Positions 39,701 through 52,600 of a stretch of 64,000 nucleotides of DNA are shown here, in pieces. The notes beneath the pieces are model-generated. The model was given only the letters and a program-made list of their open reading frames with translations, did not search any database and had not been told where the DNA came from. Each line of letters begins with the position of its first letter. Position 1 is the stretch's first letter. The position numbers were made by a program, and so were the translations under genes. Origin of the DNA: Turritopsis dohrnii (Eukaryota > Cnidaria > Hydrozoa > Anthoathecata > Oceaniidae); NCBI GenBank assembly GCA_027922465.2, contig BQMF02000228.1, positions 1 through 64,000 of the forward strand. Direction: 5' to 3'.

Positions 39701-42700
39701 AATATTACAAAGAAATGAAAAACAAAAAAAATTATTAAAACAGGATTATTAAAACAGTATAATGTCAACACCACTAACTTCAGTCTTACTGCCTTCACTA
39801 ATGCAAAGAGTTGCAAAATGTACAGAGCTATAGGTTACAAAAAAGTATTTACTTACACCTTATTATATAAAATTAGTAGGTCAAAAAAGGAATAAAAGAA
39901 AAAAAGTTTTGTCAAGTGAGCCTTTGTTAAGTAGCCTGTGTTAAGCATCTGCTAACCCTCTGTTAACATTTCATTCTACAATGTGAATTGGCTAAAACTT
40001 CCTTCAACATTTCAAACCACTTACTGTATTTCCTCTTTTTAGGGCTCCCCTCTCATAAGCCCCCCCTCTTAATCCAAAAATAATTTTATAAGCGCCCACC
40101 CGCTACAATAATATGTTCAAAGTCCTAAGCACCCAGGCGCTTATTAAAAATTAGCCGTAAATTTTAATTTTACCTTGACAAAAGCATTATTAGAAATATT
40201 TGGAAAGAAAAACACAAAGTTTTTTTCTTTTTTCGTATAAAATGCTAAGAATATCTAAAGTTACAATTAAAACTAAAATGTACAGTATATTTACATAGCC
40301 TACTTAAATAAAACGTTCCTTTACGTATGTCAGGGAGTTTGATGTTCATGTGAATCGCCTTTTCTTCCATCTCTTGCAAAATGGTTTCCATGTGTTTCTT
40401 TTTACCGCTGACACGGTAAGTAGTCGGAACCACAAGTCCATTTTCAAGTTTCCATTAACTTTCTCAACGAATTTGCAAAACAAAAAAGATAGTTCAATTG
40501 GGACATGACCAACTAACTGATTTTCATCTTTGTAAATTCCGACAGCATAGTCGTCAAATAGCTTTGTCTCTTCTCTCTTATCATGTTTGAAAATCAAAGT
40601 TTCTCCGATGAAAGTTGTCCACTTGTCTTTGTATACATGATGTCCTCTAATTACGCTTTCTACATCCAGAGTATAATCATTTTTATATTTCTGTATTGTT
40701 CTTGCAATGATTCCTTCTTCGAGTTCTCCTTTTTTTCTTGAAATCTGTTTTTCCTAAGGCATGCATCAAATAGGAGAGCTTGTTACTGTGATAATAATAT
40801 ATTTTGCAAGTAACATTGATTTAGAAATTAATAATAATAATTAAGCCAAAGAATGAAGAATGATGAAGACATAAACCACAGTACGGCATTATTTTCTAAT
40901 GTGATGTTATTTTCTATTACATTACAATGGAGCAATCAATTCAACTTGACAAATATTTTGGCGTTTTCTATGTATTCTTTAAACTGAGAAGGCGTTAGCG
41001 ATACTTGTTAATTTTATGTTTGATCTTTGACATAAAACAGTTGCTAGTGTTAATTAGTTACCCATTCCATTAGTTTAGGTTTTGAATAGGATTGTTTTTG
41101 AAATGATAGATCTATTGAATAACCAGCTGGTGTTTGTTAGCTAACAGACATAGAAAACGGAAAGAAAGTGGTTGTCTATGTCAGTCATTATGGCAGAATA
41201 CGAAAAAGTGAAGACTACATCTCACAAAAATGAGAAAATAAAACTGCATGCTTTATCGCATAAAATATCTGTGATTGAACATGCTAAAAAGTCGTCAATA
41301 GGAGCAGCTGAAAGAAAATTAGGGATTGTCAGAAAACGAATAAGAGAATGGATAAGAGATGAAGACAAGATAAGCAGGAAAATAAGCTCTAAAGTAGGAG
41401 GCAGTTCGTCGAAGAGACTTGATGGGCGGGCGATATGGAATTAGAAACGGGTTATCAGAACAAATCATTAATAAAGTGATATCGTATATTCTATAATGTT
41501 CGCCAACTGAAAGAAAGAAACAATTATGATTTAAATGGTATTATTGCTATGGATGAAACAGCTGTGTGGCACGATATGTTGTCGAATAATACAGTTACTG
41601 CGAAAGGTGCAAAATCTGTTGTATTAAAAACAGCAGGTCACGAAAAAAACAGCTGCTAAAGCAAATGGTGATAAACTTAAGCCGTACATTGTCTTTCCAG
41701 GACAAAAACGAGAGGTTCAAAATTTAAAGAAAGATAATGAGATAAAGAACAGTTGTTACATTGAATCAACTACTAACGGCTGGATAAACGAGACGACAAC
41801 GTTAGATTGGATCGAAAATGTTTTAAAAACTTTTACTTTTGGTAAAAGAAAACTATTAGTGTGGGACAGTTTTGGAGCCCACTTTACACAAAGTGTGAAG
41901 GACTTACTCAATAGAGGAAAAATGTTGATATATTTCTATATTATATCTTTAGTTCATTGTATAGATTAGATTAAGAAAGGGCTTGGTCCCCAAGTTATTG
42001 CTGAGTAAAGATTCATATTTGGGTCAATCATCAATGGTAGCAGATGGCGATGAAAATTAAAACACCCGAATATAAAAGTGGATACTATGAACGATACCGT
42101 TTGGAGCTCGAAGCGTGGCGAGAGATAACGGACTTAGACAAAGAGAAACAGGGTATTGCAATCGCTCTTACTCTTCCCGATAACGATGAAAGCGGGATCA
42201 GAGAGAAAGTGTTTGATGAACTCTCTATCACTGATTTGAAGGCAGAAGATGGCCTAGATAAACTTTTAACTTTTATGGACAAGAAATTAAAAAAGGACGA
42301 TTTAGCTGACAGCTGGGAAAAATTCAGCACTTTTGAGGAGTACCAGAGAAAAGAACAGTCAATTACCGAATACATATCGAAATTTGACCAAAATTATAAC
42401 AAGTTGGTCAAAAAGGGTATGACTTTACCGTCGGAAATTCTTGCGTTTAAGTTGCTGAAACAAGCAAATCTGGAGAGCGAAGAAAGACTACTTGTATTAA
42501 CTGGCATGGACTTTACGAACAAGACAGAGGTTTATGAACATGCAAAACTTTCATTAAAGAAATTTAAAGGGGACCAAGTCTCAGAAACGTCCAACAGCTT
42601 GAAAGCTGCTACACTGGAAATGGTTTGCTTGACAGATGAAGTTTTTTATACGAACAATCAGCAACAAAACAACTACCATGGAAGAAGAGGCCGTGGTGGT

Positions 42701-45700
42701 CCTCGCGGTGGTGCTCGTTCGAAAAAAAGTACACCTCAAAAACAATCAAACTCCGGAACTGATTCAACACGTCCAACTCGTAAAATAAACCCTAAGAACT
42801 CTGAGGGTAAGCTGCTGACGTGTGCAAGCTGTGGTTCATATAGACATTTGCTTCCAGATTGCCCAGACAGCTGGGAAAACCTTGCTAAAAGCAATAAAAA
42901 CAATTCACCTGAATTCTGTCTTTATACTGGGGCAGAAACGTCCACACCAGACAATGCACTTCTACGTTCTGAAGCTGCATTTTGCGCTGTTCTCGACTGT
43001 GCTTGTTCAAGCACTGTATGTGGAACCTCGTGGTTTCAAAACTATCTGCAAATGCTGAATGATGATGAGAAGAAGAAGATCAAGGAGTTCACTGGTGGGC
43101 GTTTGTTCAAGTTTGGTGGCGGTGAAGTCCTCTCGTCTGTTGCATGTTACGAAATTCCGGCATACCTTGCTGGGGAAGAAATAACGATTACCACTGATGT
43201 TGTTGACTCCGACATCCCACTCCTTCTGTCCATTAAAGCGATGAAGAAGGCAGGTATCGTTCTCGACCTAGTGAATGATTCAGCAGAGATTTTTGGAAAA
43301 ATCATCTCTCTAAATCACACATCATCAGGACACTATTGTGTTTCAATTGCTAAGGAACTAGATGTGTCCAAGGTGTTTGCAGTCAAAATTGAAGAACTAG
43401 AAGATTGTGATCGCTACAAAGCTTTGCTAAAGCTGCACAGGCAATTCGCACATCCATCAATGTCAAAGCTTGTCTCTCTCCTTAAAGATTCCAACAGTTG
43501 GTCGGACGAATTCAAGCCATTGTTGGTTGAAATCCACCAACGCTGTGAGCTTTGCAAGATGTACCCAGCAACACCACCCAGACCAGCAGTTGCTTTGCCA
43601 TTAGCCACTCAATTCAATGACAAAGTCGCACTTGATTTGAAAAGATGGGGAAACAAATGGATTCTTCATATGATTGATATGTGGTCGCGTCTCACAGTCT
43701 CGAAATTTATCACCAGGAAGAAACCAACTGAAGTTATCGACAACATAATGCTACATTGGGTTGGTGCAGGATATGGCATCATGTCCAGTATCTTAACTGA
43801 CAATGGTGGGGAATTCAGCGCTGATGAAATGAGGGAAGTTGCAAGCGTCCTCAATGTGGAAACCATAACAACAGCTGCAGAAAGTCCATTTCAGAATGGT
43901 TTATGTGAAAGGAACCATGCGATCACCGATATGATGCTTCTCAAGTTGAAAGAGCAATGTCCACACACACCGATTGATATTCTTCTCGCCTGGGCAAACA
44001 CATCTCGAAATAGTTTGCAAATGTGGCATGGATTCAGCAGCTACCAACTTGTTTTTGGGAAGAACCCGAACATTCCAAATGTCATGACGGACAACATTGC
44101 TGCTCTGCAAGGTACAACATCTGAGACGCTAGCTACCCACCTCAATTCTCTTCACTCTGCACGACAGGCATTCATTGAGTCCGAATCAAGTGAACGAATA
44201 CGACGAGCTCTGTATAGCAAGATACGTGTTTCAGAGCAAGTCTTCAATCATGGAGATCGAGTGTTTTATAAACGTGAAGGTCAGAAGCGATGGCTTGGTC
44301 CAGCAAAGGTGGTATTCCAAGATGGAAAAGTATTGTTTATTCGACACGGAGGGATTATGGTTCGAGTCTCTCCAAACCGCTTGATCAAAGCTCCAGAAGA
44401 CCCAACACTCACACCAATGACGAATGCTACCAGCTCACGGGGAGAAGAATTTGAGCAGCCTATGCAGACACCCATCAGCCATACACCATTGTCTGAAGTT
44501 TTGTCAGGCCCCACAAGCCATGCATCGGTCATCCAAGATAACAACACTGATAGTGACGCAACTCATTCTGGTGGTACTGATCCATCAACCACTGAAGCCT
44601 CAGCAGTGCTACCAACAGGTCCATCTCGTACTACCACATTATCTGCAGTTGATTCGGCGAATTCTGCATCGTCCTCTTCAAAAGTATCAGTATCTACCGG
44701 AAAGTCAATGTTGCCTGCACAATCCATAGAAACATCAGCATCCCTCAGGAAGTCAACCCCTGCGCAATCAACAGCTTCAACAACAAAGCAACAATCGTTC
44801 CCAAAGAAAGGCGAATTCATCTCCATAAAGGAATCGTCATCATGGGAGTCTGCAAAAGTGATTAGTCGTGCTGGTAAAGCAACAGGAAAGAACAAAAGTT
44901 GGTTCAACCTCGAGAAAAACGACAAGACAACAGCTGCCATTGATCTCAATAGCTGTGAGTGGAAGCAGCAGTCCGAGCCGCCTGAAGAGGTCAATATTGT
45001 CATCATTCCAAAGAGTCAACAAAACACACCTGAATGCGAGCAAGCTAAACAGGAAGAGATTAAAAAGCTTGAGCAATTCAACACGTTCTCAGAAGTCAAA
45101 GATGAAGGACAGTTTAGAATATCGACGACATGGGTGCTTTGGGAAAAGAATGACGGTGTACGTGCACGTCTTGTAGCCAGGGGCTATGAGGAATCGTTCA
45201 AAGATCGAACGGATTCACCTACAGTCACAAAGAATGTCCTTCGAACGTTTTTGGCAGTATCAGCAAACACAAACTGGAACATAAAAACGACCGACATCAA
45301 GTCTGCATTTTTGCAAGGCAAGCCATTATCAAGAGACCTTTATGTTGCACCACCTAAAGAAGCGAATGCAAAGGGAAAGCTCTGGAAGCTGATCAAGTGT
45401 CTTTACGGATTAAATGATGCAGCTCGACAATTCTACACAAGCGTCGCTGATGAGCTAACAGAGAGAGGATGTACACAATCAATCCTGGACCCAGCAGTAT
45501 TCTTCTACATTGTCAACAGCTCACTTCAAGGTTTCATCATATGTCACGTTGACGATTTTCTTCATGCTGGGAACGATAAATTCCAGCAAGACATCATCAA
45601 CCCACTTCACAAAAGATTTCATGCTGGAAGATGTGAAGAAGAAACATTCAACTACGTTGGATTCCATCTGGATCAATCTTCCAACGGGATCATCATCTCA

Positions 45701-46572
45701 CAACATGCTTACGTTGCCAGCTTACCTGAGATTCAAATGTCACCAGAGCGAATATCCCAGAAGTGTGACAAACTGACCCCGGAAGAGACAACAATCTTCA
45801 GGACATTGGTTGGCAAACTGAATTGGGCTGTTCAGGGATCGAGACCGGACTTTGCATTTAACGTTGTTCATTTCAGCACAAAATTCCATTGCGCAACTGT
45901 GAATGATCTTTTGCAACTAAAGAAATGCATTAAAAAGTTGAAAGAAAGCTCATGCCAAGTTCTGTTTCCACAGCTCGGTCCTCCTGAGTCATGGAGAATA
46001 ACAGTGTTTTCTGATGCTGCACACGCTAACCTCGATGACATCAAAAGCACTTCTGGGCACATTGTTTTTCTTGTTGGAGAAAACCTTCAATCTGCACCAC
46101 TTTCCTGGAGTTCCAACCGAATCAAGCGTGTTGTACGTTCAACCTTGGCAGCAGAAGCTTTAAGTCTACAACAGGCACTTGAAGATGGTCTCTATCATCA
46201 ATCGATTCTCCAAGAGCTTCTCGGGGATCACTGTGTCCGCAAAGTCAAAGCATACACTGACAGCCAGAGCCTCTTTGAGGCCATCAACTCAACAAAGCTG
46301 GTTGACGACAAGCGGCTGCGTATTGACATTGGTGCCATCAAAGAATCGATTCGAAAGAATGAGGTTGATGTTCAGTGGTGCCCAGGATCCAAACAACTTG
46401 CCAATTGTCTGACGAAGAAAGGGGCTCAATCAAGCGATTTGCTACACATTATCCAATCTGGTCGTTTGCGTTGATTTTGGGAACACTGTTTACGTTTCAC
46501 TACATTTTGATGGTTCATGTTTTTCACTAACGTTTCAAAACACTTTAACAATGAATGTTTCGAATGCTCATT

Positions 46573-46618
<46 letters not shown>

Positions 46619-49600
46619 ACAATCCTCCGATGGGAGAAGTTTTACTTTATTAGCATTTGTTAGTATTCTTATTTCATGGTTCTCCAAAGGCCATGCAAGT
46701 CTTATATTTTCATCATCTTTTAGTTTATATTCTTATATCAAACATTTAGAAAATTAGTATGAATGTTGATATATTTCTATATTATATCTTTAGTTCATTG
46801 TATAGATTAGATTAAGAAAGGGCTTGGTCCCCAAGTTATTGCTGAGTAAAGATTCATATTTGGGTCAATCATCAAAAAATTGATGCTATTATTATTCCTG
46901 GTGGTGCGACAGGGCATATCCAGGCGCCTGATGTGTCCTGGAACAAGCCAATGAAAGATCGTCTAAGAGAAATGTACAACCAATGGATGGATGAAGGACC
47001 CCACACCAGGCCTGGCCATGAATAAAATGTTTTGCGTGCGATCATCACACGCCAAAAAAGTGATCACACGCCACGGGACCTGGAAACTAAGATGCCTTTT
47101 AATTTCACTGAATAACACGAAAACGAGTCCTGCTGGTACCACTTATGTTTTCATATTCTTTCGTTAGGTGAACAAATGAATTTGAATAATGAAGGAAATT
47201 TCAAAATTACCTGAGCAACAGTGGTCGTTTTCCTTAGCAACATCAAATAAACCTAAGCTATGATGTAGGTCGGCATTGCATTTCGGCATTTATTAACTTA
47301 CATACGGAAGTGCTCAAAATGATTTATGTTCAACTCCAAGTTTTGAATGGAATTTTTTAAGGCCTTCAGGATGGGCCGCTGCTGGTTCTTCCAGTGACAT
47401 AAGGGAAAATGTGTTGTAAAGAAAAGAAAACGAAATCGTAAATTTTAACAAAAATCATAATAGACAAGGAAGTAAAGATATACTGAATACACGTTCGTGA
47501 TTTTTTATTTAACACGTTCGCTGCCAACTACGAGTATACTCGTAGTAGGGGACTTGACACAAACTGCCAACTACGAGTATACTCGTAGTAGCGAAATTGA
47601 CACAAACTGACAACTACGAATATACTCGTAGCGGTTCATCTACCGTAAACTGCCAACTACGAGTATACTCGTAGTATTGGGATAATTTTTCAAACTTATC
47701 TTACTTTTGATTGGCTAAGACTATTCGGTTTTTTCTTTTTGATTCAATTCTGCAAAATATCAAATTTTAAGAAAATCGACAGTCAAAGTTTTTGTTCCCG
47801 CGGTGATGTCTTCAAGTAAGGCTAAATTTCACAATTTCTAATTTTCTAGTATGCTTCCAAAAAAAGGAGGTTGGTGATGTATAATGCTTGAAATCTTCCC
47901 TTTAACTTTTTAATGAAATAAATTTACAACCGATTATTTATGATGATAATCTTTGAAACATTTTCCAACACAAATTGCTGGGCTAATCTGACATTGCTCA
48001 CAAAAGTATCGTGTTCCCTTTCTTATCTTCTTGCGCGAACAGACTACACAACGCTTTGTAGTTGTCTTTCTTCTCTGTTGGTGGTAGCGGCATTAGGTAG
48101 TGGAAATCACGAGGGTGCTGCACATCAGTTTGTGGGCTATTGATTCTTCCCATCAACGATTTGATCACATGTTCACGAAACTTGAACACGGAGATTTCTT
48201 TATCGGTACCATACATAGCATTCAATGTAAACGAGTTATGCATCATGATATCGATTACATGCAACCCAACCTTTTTGTACCATCGGATGGTTTTTCTGAG
48301 GCTATCGTAATAGGAAATCATCTGATCTGCTTTATCGATACGAGACATTCCTGCGTTGTAGTCTCTAACGATGTTGGGTTTGTGCTTCTTTTGTCCTCGT
48401 CTGTTGGTTGTTTCGACCATCTCTACTACATGCATGTTGCTTATGGTCAACACATCTCGTTTGTCTTTCCATTTCGCGATTACAACACCATCTCTGCTCC
48501 TGTGAATGATTCCTCCTTTCTCTAGTTTGGCTTTTGTAACAGCAACAGGGTTAGATGTTCGGTCCGATCTCAGTGTGCCACAAATATACGTCTCTTTCTC
48601 CAGCATCAATTCAAACGAATTGTAGTAGTTGTCAACATAAAGGCGATCCCCTTTTCCTAAAGAGACCCTCCATGAGATCAATAACAATTGCACCCGATTG
48701 ACCCAAGTCATGCTCATCAGGAACTGATTCCCCAGAATAAATTCTGATTTTGAGAACCAATCCTCCAGATTCACACAGCTCGTAAAACTTGACCCCATAT
48801 TTATGTTTTTTGTTCTTTATGTATTGGCGAAACAAAAGCCTTCCCCTCCAGAGCATCATTGATTCGTCGACTGATAAATCTCTTCCTGGGTTGTAGATTT
48901 CTTTCATCTTGTCATTCAATTGATCAACCAGAGGCAGGATCTTGCTAAGTCATGAGGTTTCTTCTTCATTATCTGCGAAATGCCAAAATCGAAGTATCTC
49001 CTGGAAACGGTTTCTCGACATAACTTTTGATAATCCTTCGAATCTGTACAGAGGATTACGACTCCAATAGAGCTCAATTCTAGACAGTCTCACATTACCC
49101 ATCAGAAGAAGGGCACCAATGAATTTTTTCATTTCATCAGCATCCACTAGTTTCCAAAATCTGTACCTGGAAGTTCTCCGTAGCGGTCGATGCAACTCGA
49201 TCTCTTGGTCTGCATACCTGTTAGTCTCCAAAACCATCAAATCTATCATTTCTTCTGTTAGGAAAAGGTTAAAGAAATCCATTTTCTCTTTGCTTTCCAT
49301 GTCAATTTTCAAACCAGTCTGTTCCTCAAACGGAAAAGCAAAAACTTCATTTGGCTCATCTTTCCAAACAGCTTGTTGTAACTCTTTCTCCTTCGTTTTT
49401 TGAGCAGCTTTGGTTGTTGGTTTTGTTGGCTGTTGATCTATGGCTGTATCGTGTGATGAGGTCGATGATAAATTGGCTAAATTGCCACCCCTGGTTCTCA
49501 ATCCTCTAGGTCTTATTCCACCTCTTGCCTTGGTGCGTTTCCGAGGTGGTGAGACTTCATTCACTGGTGGTAAGATGTGTTCACGCTCTTCAGCTTCAGG

Positions 49601-52600
49601 TTCCTTTTGAACCTCTGGTGCTTCATCCTCAATAATTTCAGAAGAAGAGGAACTAGAATATTCTGATTCTGACTCACTGAAGTCAGAGTCCATTTCATCT
49701 TCACTTCCTGCACTGTCATCTTGCATGAGAATGTCAGCTGCCTGCTCTGCAGAATATCTCTTCGGTATTTGGGCTAAAAATAAAAAAAGAACTTAGAAAA
49801 AGCATAAATGAGTTATTCTGTAAAGGCCAATTTATAAAATATTGAAAACTCAATGAAAAGGACAATGTAATAGTAAAAATACTTTTCACTTGCTTACCAG
49901 TTTTTGGCATTTCTTCCTTCCGTTCAGAGTCACGTGCGAGTTCAAAAGACGATACATTTGCTCCCTTATGCTTTTGTATTTGTAAAAATTCAAAAAACAT
50001 TTGAAAATAGGGCCAATGGAGTGTCTTCAATTAAAATCTGATTCCTAATTCTTCACACAACGCCAGAATACGAGTATACTCGTACGAGTATTCTCGTAGC
50101 ACGGCAATACGCTAACAAATAAAACATAGATTGCCGCGCTACGCGTATACTCGTAGCATGGCAATAGGCAAAAAAAATTTTTGCGAGTTGCCATACTACG
50201 AGAATACTCGTGGTATATTATTATTTTTTCAATTTGTTCTGTGTTGTACCCTCATTCAAAAAATATATAATACAGTAATAGCTATTGCATTATACCATGA
50301 ATTATAGCCTAAGCAAAATTTGATGAACATGTTAAATTGCCTCGGCAGTTAACGTTTCGGCCGAATTTTTAAGCCGGCAGTCTAAAGATGGCGCGAAAAT
50401 ATGGGCCGGCAGCGAACGTGTTAATCCGATTTTTAAAATAACTTTTATAATCACGTTAACACAACAGAGACAGGTGAACGTGTTTGATCTCCCCATTCAT
50501 TTGGTGCATGGATGTAATTGATTTCATCATTTTTTTTTTAAACAGATTTTTTCTTTCCAGATATGTTTCTTGCGTAATAGTTATATAACAAAAGGTGAAG
50601 AGGCAGCTGTCATTAAGTTTTGATCTTTGAATTTAAGCGCTGTGCATGCGATATGATTATTTATAATTCTACATGTGCGCTCGCCACACGCCTAGATCTC
50701 TTTCTAATAAAATTTAAGCGTGCGACGATCGCACGTGTAAACGAAACATGGCGTGTGTGGGCACGTGCGTGTGCGATCGCACGCCACTCACGGCCAGGCC
50801 TGCCACACCGAAACTAAAGGAGGAAACATGCGTGGACCTCCATTAAAATTGATTGTTAAATGGATTTTAAATGCGTGGGAAGAACTTGATCGTAACATTA
50901 TCCAAAATCATTTTGTTGCTGTGCGTTATCAATTGCCAATGATGGGAGCAAGGACAACCAAATATCTTGTTTTAAAGAGGGGAAACCCTTAAGCTCTGGT
51001 TTTGAACGATTGAAAGCTGCAATGAAAGAGGTCAGCTAGCCACTTGTTGATCCTTTTAATTAATCTATCGATATCGAAGATGATCCTAATCTTGTTATCA
51101 ACTCTGATCGAGAAGAAGACGACAACGTAGACATAGACTAGCAAAGCATTACATGAACTATACTTGATATTTCTTCTGTTTATTGTACATAGTTTTTCAG
51201 AGTGAAGTTGAATTATAAATGCGCAAATAAGTATTTATTTTTAGCACCTCTCACAATTTTATGTAATATTTTGAAATTATTTTATAAACGCCTTAATAGA
51301 ATGGAAGATTGAAGAATTTACTCTATTTTGACTCAATCTAGAAACCGCTTGCAAGACGGTGTCCACCCCATAAGCATGGCACTCAAATTCTCTTCACTTC
51401 TTCATATCGAGCAAATCTACTCCGGCGAAATTCGCTGACAAGTAAAGAAATATTGACGTTCTGCAATTGAGTAGACACCGATGCTTTCTAATTTCATTGA
51501 ATAACAGGAAAACAAGTCCTACTGCTAAACATATAACTGAATAATCACTTAATATATCTAAGATAGCTTAGATTCGTTTTCAATCGAGCACGGAATCTAA
51601 TAAGTTGAGCATGTTCTAGTTCATATAAATAGTTGACCATGTTTTTAAAGAGTATCAAAAGTGCGATTAAAAGTGCGTCCTACCTAACTCTAGGAGTGTT
51701 ATAGGGAGCGCTATCCCTTGCTTTCAATCAATCGTAGTGATGGTTCTTTTGTTTCAATATATAAAATTAATTCTGACCGGTCAAGTTGATCAACCATCAG
51801 AAAAAATACATGATCAAGTGCCTTATATCGCCGGTCATTGACCACTGACCGGCCCTTATTTGCAGCGCTCATAATGCAAATATACAACGAAGTTTGTATT
51901 ATGAGAACAGGCTCCGTTGACAAATCAGTTTTGGACTGTCAAAACACTCAGCCTCTGTTTAAGGATATTTCAATGATAACAGCTTCCGTTAACTGATCAG
52001 TGCACCAGCATGGAAATTTTTTGCACCATAAGAAACGATTTATCGTTATCGTTACTTTACATACGGAAACGACGGAACCTAAAATCGTTTCAGCAGATTT
52101 AGACTTACGGTAATGATCGGTAACGACGCTAACGTTAACGAAATAAAACAAGATTGTAAAGGGAGCTGGAAACTAAGATGCTTTTTAATTTAATTGAATA
52201 ACACAAAAATGAGTCCTGCTGGTACAACTTATGTTTTCATATTCTTTCGTTAGGTGAAGAAATAAATTCACATAACGAAGGAAATTTCAAAATTACCTTA
52301 GCAACTGTGGCTGTTCTCCCTAGCAACAGAAAATTGGTGAATAATCACTTAATATACCTAAGTTGCTTGAAAGTTCTTAACAAATATCAACAGAAATATA
52401 CAGTGTCACAAGGACACCTTCTAAAAAGAGATAACAAAGATAAAAGATAAAAATCCATGCAAATTCATGACCCAAAGCTGCTTATTGCCACAATCTGAGA
52501 AATTGAAAACTAACAAACATGTTATGCAACCAGGCAACATAGCCTTCTAAACAAATCTATATTCTAATACGCGCTGTGCATCCGCTTTTTTCATGCTTTC

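Larger units (their letters stand above)
41923..46874 (+). mobile_element. Ty1/Copia LTR retrotransposon, apparently intact
   Basis: Two 111-bp LTRs (41923-42033 and 46764-46874; TG...CA) look identical base for base. The target duplication is AAAAA (41918-41922 and 46875-46879). One open reading frame encodes gag-pol. Identical LTRs and an intact frame indicate a recent insertion, younger than the pogo relic it sits in. The LTR is very short for the superfamily. Confidence 0.97.
47513..50420 (-). mobile_element. piggyBac-family transposon
   Basis: TTAA at 47509-47512 and 50421-50424 flank 13-bp perfect inverted ends CACGTTCGCTGCC...GGCAGCGAACGTG. It encodes a piggyBac transposase on -. Both subterminal zones carry palindromic 'ACGAGTATACTCGT' repeats. 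Confidence 0.95.
47007..50802. mobile_element. hAT-like element (non-autonomous) carrying a piggyBac insertion
   Basis: Ends CAGGCCTGGCC...GGCCAGGCCTG are an 11-bp perfect inverted repeat flanked by CCACAC (47001-47006 and 50803-50808). The CAG..G ends and subterminal 'gcgtgcgatc'/'gatcgcacg' repeats fit the hAT superfamily, though a 6-bp duplication is shorter than the usual 8. Without the piggyBac insert the element is under 0.9 kb with no transposase. It interrupts the pogo relic in frame. Confidence 0.8.
41172..51141 (+). pseudogene. Pogo/CENP-B-type DDE transposase relic, split by two insertions
   Basis: The 5' piece (41172-41444) encodes a Psq/CENP-B-like HTH region ([22 protein letters not shown]). 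A second piece from about 41546 has the first DDE motif ([11 protein letters not shown]), a one-base insertion in an A-run near 41645, then [17 protein letters not shown] and the second motif [11 protein letters not shown]. It is cut at 41918-41922 by the Copia element and resumes at 46875 ([20 protein letters not shown], then [20 protein letters not shown]). It is cut again at 47001 by the hAT-like element and resumes at 50803 ([20 protein letters not shown]), ending in an acidic tail at TAG 51141. Removing both insertions with one duplication each restores local reading frame. Other stops show that it is dead. Confidence 0.85.
51142..52592. other. Intron 1 of E2-like gene right of the nested transposons
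   Basis: Apart from repeats R2 and R3 I see no exon. It may include the right terminus of the pogo element (around 51.28-51.31 kb, 'ttataaacgccttaatagaa'). Confidence 0.4.

Noticed and set aside
44563..45006. 147-codon ORF on - within Copia
   Set aside because: Shadow of the gag-pol linker on the opposite strand.
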